A DNA stretch of 7,998 nt, taken from Ktedonobacter sp. GTDB lineage: Bacteria > Chloroflexota > Ktedonobacteria > Ktedonobacterales > Ktedonobacteraceae. Within the stretch, counting starts at the first letter, position 1. Every line of letters starts with the position of its first letter. The stretch covers positions 4,509-12,506 of the forward strand of contig DMFQ01000187.1 in NCBI GenBank assembly GCA_003450555.1. The letters run 5' to 3'. A program made the translations under genes and the position numbers. Below are positions 5,194 through 7,998 of this stretch, one piece after another. The notes under the pieces are model-generated. The model did no database searches, had not been told where the DNA came from, and saw only the letters and a list, made by a program, of their open reading frames with translations.

Positions 5194-7821
5194 ATGCAAA
5201 CATCAAAGGCCACACCTCAACCCCGGTGGCGTCTAAGCGAGGAACGCACCCAGCGAAAGTGGTCGCAGCAAGAAGTTGCTGATCTCATCGGCACCACTTA
5301 CGTCAATATCAGCCGTTGGGAACGAGGTATCACCAGGCCTAATCCCTACTTCCGCCGAAAACTCTGCGCGCTCTTTGACAAGAGTGAGCAGGAGTTGGAC
5401 CTTGGCGGAGGGACCCTATTTAGCGCGTCCCACGCGGGGGAGGCAGAGAAGGTAACCGCAGGGGTTGCATCTACGGATGGTGCTTCGTCTAGCGAGGCAA
5501 TTCCAGATGGAGCGTTATATGATTCTGCGATTCCTCTTCAGCCAGCATTTACCCTGATAGGGCGTGATAATGAACTGAGTCAGATCAAACAACGGCTTCG
5601 CAAAGGCGGTAGTGTCGCGCTAACGGCCCTCAATGGCTTGCCTGGAGTGGGCAAAACAGCATTGTCCATCACTCTGGCCCATGACCCAGAGATACGGGAG
5701 CATTTTCGGGATGGTATCTTGTGGGCTGGTCTGGGGCCACACCCCAACATCTCCGGGATGTTGAGCCGTTGGGGGACGCTGCTTGGTGTCTCAGCGAACG
5801 CCTTGGCTACAATGAGGAGCGATGAGGAATGGGCGAAAACGCTGCATGCCGCCATCGGTACACGCTCTATGCTGCTGGTTATCGACGACGCGTGGACAGT
5901 CGAAGAGGCGTTGGCAATGAAAGTTGGCGGTCCCAACTGTGCTCATCTCGTGACGACGCGCTTTCCAGGCATCGCTTCGCATATCACGGTGGATGGAGCT
6001 ACTGTAATCCACGAACTGGACGAACACGAGAGCATCGAGCTATTGAAAAAGCTGGCTCCAGGGGTCGTGGATAAAGAAGAGAAAAAGGCGACCGACCTGG
6101 TGCATGCTGTTGGCGGACTTCCCCTGGCGCTCACGCTGATGGGTAATTACTTACGCAAAGAGGCCCATAGCGGGAAATCACGCCGTATTGGCGCCGCGCT
6201 CAAGCGCCTGGCGGTTGCCGAGGAGCGTCTACTCCTTCGCGAAGCGCGTGCGCCAGTTGAGCGGCATACTAGCTTACCTACGGAAACTCCTCTTTCACTC
6301 CAAACGGTCTTTGAAGTCACAGATCAACAACTCAAAGAGCCTGAGCGGGCCGCACTGTACGCTCTCTCGGTCTTTCCTCCCAAACCCAACAGCTTCTCAG
6401 AAGAGGCCGCCCTTGCAGTAGCCGATTGTACAGTAGAAACGCTCGACGCTTTAAGCGATACTGGCCTGCTTGAGAGCAGTGGCACGGACCGTTATACACT
6501 GCACCAGACGATAGCCGACTATGCCCACTTTGCACTTGTAGGAACCCGCTTTAGCGCGTCCCACACAGCCGCTTATGAGAAGCTGATCGCTTTTGTCATC
6601 AGCTATGTGGAATTGCACAAAAAAGACTATGAACTGCTTGAGATGGAATTTAACATGATCATCGCGGCGTTGGAGGCAGCACAAGAGAAAGGCAAGCAGG
6701 CAGAACTTGTGCGTGGCGTCAATGCATTCGCACCTTTCCTCATCTTACGCGGCCTCTATGAGCTGGCAGAACAACAATTACAGCAGGCGTTACATGCCGC
6801 CCAACATCTATCAGACAGGCATGGTATCACCAATTCTTTGCTCCACCGTGGGGAGGTTGCCCAGAAACAGGGCCATTACGCACAAGCCGAAGCTTATTAT
6901 CAAGATGGGCTGGCCCTGGCACGCGAGATACAAGACCCTGAACGCATTAGCGCATTACTCACAAACCTCGGATGGGCATCCTCAAAGCTAGGAGAGTTTG
7001 CGCAGGCCGAAGGCTACCTTCATGAAGGTCTAAGCCTGGCCCGACAGATTAAGCATCTTGAACGTATCAGTGATCTACTTGAGATGCTTGGATCGGTGGC
7101 AGGCAGTCGGGGAGATTATGCACAATCAGAGGCATATCTACAGGAAGGGTTGGAACTGGCACGACAGGTCGGGGATCGCGAACGAATCTGTAGCATACTG
7201 ATTAATTTAGGAGTAACAGCGGGTGAGCAAGGGCATCATACTCAGGAGCTTGCCTACTATCAAGAAGGTTTAGCACTTGCCCGGCAGATAAGACATCATG
7301 AATGGGTCAGTCTTCTACTCCTCAACCTGGGTGATGTGGTGGGTGAGCAAGGGGATAATGCCTTAGCAGTAGAATACTTTCAGGAAGGATTAGAGCTGGC
7401 ACGTCAAATTGGACATCGTGAATTGATCTGCGTCATGCTTATTAACTTAGGCTCCGCAGACTTAAAACAGGGGAACTATGCCCAGGCAGAAACGCACTTG
7501 CATGAAAGTTTGCTATTAAATCAGCAAATAGGCAACCCGCAGATCACTGCTAATGCACTCTATGAGCTAGGCAATCTCTATCTCAATCAACAGCAGATTG
7601 AGATCGCAGCAGCAAAATTTAGTGAAATGCTTTCTACCATTCCCGAAGGTAATCTAGATCTGATAGCTTTTGCACAGTACGGTTTGGCACGGTCTACTGC
7701 CGCTAAGGGTAATGTTCCAGATGCTCGGAAGTTGGGAGAAGTGAGTGCAACAGCTTTAGAAGTGTCGGGAAATCATAAAGCTAAAGAGGTGAGAGAGTGG
7801 CTACATTTGATCGGAGACTGA
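5194..7821 (+). CDS. XRE-NB-ARC-TPR STAND-type regulator
   Basis: This is a large ATP-dependent signalling protein of 875 residues, cytoplasmic, with DNA-binding, switch and sensor parts. An XRE helix-turn-helix spans about 12-66 (KWSQQEVADLIGTTYVNISRWERG, 22-45). A low-complexity linker runs to about 118. The NB-ARC ATPase follows: IGRDNEL (122-128), P-loop GLPGVGKT (148-155, Lys154), Walker B LLVIDDAW (227-234), HLVTTR (251-256, sensor Arg256) and GGLPLAL (307-313). The winged-helix part (about 366-450) ends with YTLHQTI (434-440), matching the MHD-like site. Seven consecutive 40-residue TPR units occupy 548-827, and a less regular tail reaches 875. All nucleotide-binding motifs look intact, so it should be active. 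In this family the TPRs hold the protein off until a ligand or partner binds. Here the DNA-binding head argues for transcription control. No known effector such as a nuclease or TIR is fused. It is divergent from the winged-helix gene and has its own promoter-like site. Confidence 0.93.
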   Translation: MQTSKATPQPRWRLSEERTQRKWSQQEVADLIGTTYVNISRWERGITRPNPYFRRKLCALFDKSEQELDLGGGTLFSASHAGEAEKVTAGVASTDGASSSEAIPDGALYDSAIPLQPAFTLIGRDNELSQIKQRLRKGGSVALTALNGLPGVGKTALSITLAHDPEIREHFRDGILWAGLGPHPNISGMLSRWGTLLGVSANALATMRSDEEWAKTLHAAIGTRSMLLVIDDAWTVEEALAMKVGGPNCAHLVTTRFPGIASHITVDGATVIHELDEHESIELLKKLAPGVVDKEEKKATDLVHAVGGLPLALTLMGNYLRKEAHSGKSRRIGAALKRLAVAEERLLLREARAPVERHTSLPTETPLSLQTVFEVTDQQLKEPERAALYALSVFPPKPNSFSEEAALAVADCTVETLDALSDTGLLESSGTDRYTLHQTIADYAHFALVGTRFSASHTAAYEKLIAFVISYVELHKKDYELLEMEFNMIIAALEAAQEKGKQAELVRGVNAFAPFLILRGLYELAEQQLQQALHAAQHLSDRHGITNSLLHRGEVAQKQGHYAQAEAYYQDGLALAREIQDPERISALLTNLGWASSKLGEFAQAEGYLHEGLSLARQIKHLERISDLLEMLGSVAGSRGDYAQSEAYLQEGLELARQVGDRERICSILINLGVTAGEQGHHTQELAYYQEGLALARQIRHHEWVSLLLLNLGDVVGEQGDNALAVEYFQEGLELARQIGHRELICVMLINLGSADLKQGNYAQAETHLHESLLLNQQIGNPQITANALYELGNLYLNQQQIEIAAAKFSEMLSTIPEGNLDLIAFAQYGLARSTAAKGNVPDARKLGEVSATALEVSGNHKAKEVREWLHLIGD
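5410..5451 (+). repeat. First copy of an in-gene duplicated motif (linker)
   Basis: Fifteen bases at 5419-5433 recur exactly at 6550-6564 in the same codon phase. The encoded pattern Gly-Thr-x-Phe-Ser-Ala-Ser-His-x4-Glu-Lys spans residues 73-86 here and 450-463 in the second copy. This copy lies in the linker between the helix-turn-helix and the NB-ARC domain; the second lies just after the winged helix (6541-6582). Confidence 0.6.
6835..7674 (+). repeat. Seven 120-bp units encoding 40-residue TPRs
   Basis: Units begin at 6835, 6955, 7075, 7195, 7315, 7435 and 7555, each exactly 120 bp with no insertion. The consensus has 'LL.NLG....GdyAqAe.YlqEGL.LARqIg..Eri'. Units 1-6 are closest; unit 7 has drifted (Glu-Gly-Leu replaced, QIEIAAAKF). 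Neighbouring units 4 and 5 share GGGTGAGCAAGGG at 7221-7233 and 7341-7353, exactly one period apart. Copies probably arose by tandem duplication inside the gene and support a long superhelical binding surface. Confidence 0.9.
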
Positions 7822-7876
7822 ATTAGGAATAGGGTTTCGTTATCGTTCATCCCATACATTCGATTACTTTGAGAAG

Positions 7877-7897
7877 AAGCTTCATCCCGTAAAGCTT
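7877..7897. repeat. Short hairpin, AAGCTT arms
   Basis: Two AAGCTT hexamers (7877-7882 and 7892-7897), each self-complementary, are separated by 9 bases and can pair with each other. No T-run follows. The right arm overlaps the left arm of the larger hairpin, so both cannot form at once. Confidence 0.35.
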
Positions 7898-7967
7898 GCA
7901 TTACCCATTGGTCTATCCACCTGACCACCTTACTTCATCGGCCGTCCCTTCCATGGGTAACACAAGC
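7894..7967. repeat. Long imperfect inverted repeat at the right edge
   Basis: GCTTG (7894-7898) pairs with CAAGC (7963-7967). Then, across a CA/CA internal loop, TTACCCAT (7901-7908) pairs with ATGGGTAA (7953-7960), and, past a one-base bulge, GG (7910-7911) pairs with CC (7951-7952). This gives about 15 pairs around a 39-base loop. It could be a transcript 3'-end structure or a mobile-element end; which one cannot be told because the right side is cut. Confidence 0.5.
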
Positions 7968-7998
7968 GTCCTCCAGCTCCCTTACACCTACTCTTCCC
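7930..7998 (-). CDS. Possible C-terminal end of a gene entering from the right (partial)
   Basis: On the - strand a frame is open from the window edge for 22 codons to a TAA at 7932-7930. It encodes a basic tail ending Pro-Trp-Lys-Gly-Arg-Pro-Met-Lys. A basic C-terminus followed by an inverted repeat would fit a transposase or other nucleic-acid-binding protein, but 22 codons are too few to show that the frame is coding, and a second - strand frame is open for about as long. I do not recognise a family. Confidence 0.2.
   Translation of the reverse strand, partial: GKSRCKGAGGRLCYPWKGRPMK

Larger units (their letters stand above)
7822..7998. other. 177-bp 3' flank with hairpins, no complete gene
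   Basis: No complete open frame is recognisable after the STAND gene. The region contains two overlapping foldbacks (7877-7897 and 7894-7967), and perhaps the end of a gene read from the right on the - strand (7930-7998). No classic GC-stem plus T-run terminator follows the STAND stop. Confidence 0.6.

Noticed and set aside
6835..7674. CRISPR or other non-coding tandem array from the 120-bp periodicity
   Set aside because: The period is in codon phase, encodes TPR helices, and the units differ in sequence throughout.

Overview
The window looks like a piece of chromosome from a free-living, regulator-rich bacterium. My best guess is a member of the Ktedonobacteria (Chloroflexota). That is inference from gene content, not from a marker gene: a WGTA-type secreted beta-sandwich protein, a membrane-anchored PP2C phosphatase, a primary-like sigma factor, a PilG/CheY-like receiver, and an XRE-NB-ARC-TPR protein with very regular 40-residue repeats, with base composition close to half GC by eye. 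No rRNA, tRNA, CRISPR array or complete insertion sequence is visible.

Left part (27-3221, + strand): three tightly spaced genes (gaps of 24 and 21 bp, each with its own Shine-Dalgarno) that read as one operon. They encode an exported beta-sandwich protein, a PP2C-family Ser/Thr phosphatase with membrane segments and an intact set of metal-binding aspartates, and a sigma-70 factor with regions 1.2 to 4.2 but no long region 1.1. A plausible reading is a route from envelope to transcription, but no direct partner can be proven from sequence.

Middle (3222-5193): a roughly 300-bp intergenic stretch rich in structure. It holds a 14-nt match to the complement of a 16S 3' end with no properly spaced start codon, a 6-bp-stem hairpin, and a longer nested foldback (3347-3445). 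It is followed by a single-domain response regulator (3521-3928) and a small protein built from two DUF4177-like halves (4009-4512). A winged-helix regulator gene on the - strand (4466-4981) converges on the last one and overlaps its 3' end by 47 bp. Between this regulator and the large gene to its right lies a divergent control region. It has a promoter-like pair (5117-5122 and 5140-5145) whose 17-bp spacer is filled by a 7-bp inverted repeat.

Right part (5194-7821, + strand): one 875-residue STAND protein with, in order, XRE helix-turn-helix, linker, NB-ARC ATPase, winged helix and seven consecutive 40-residue TPR units. It looks like a ligand- or partner-gated, ATP-dependent transcription regulator; a defence role is possible but not shown. 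The last 177 bp hold two overlapping hairpins and perhaps the last codons of a gene entering from the right on the - strand.

Four starts are best placed downstream of the longest open frame, because the Shine-Dalgarno sequence only fits the internal codon (27, 3521, 4981 on the - strand, 5194). Nothing here is clearly a named novel system. The best leads are the structured 3347-3445 element, the operator-like repeat before the STAND gene, and the secreted protein/PP2C/sigma operon.
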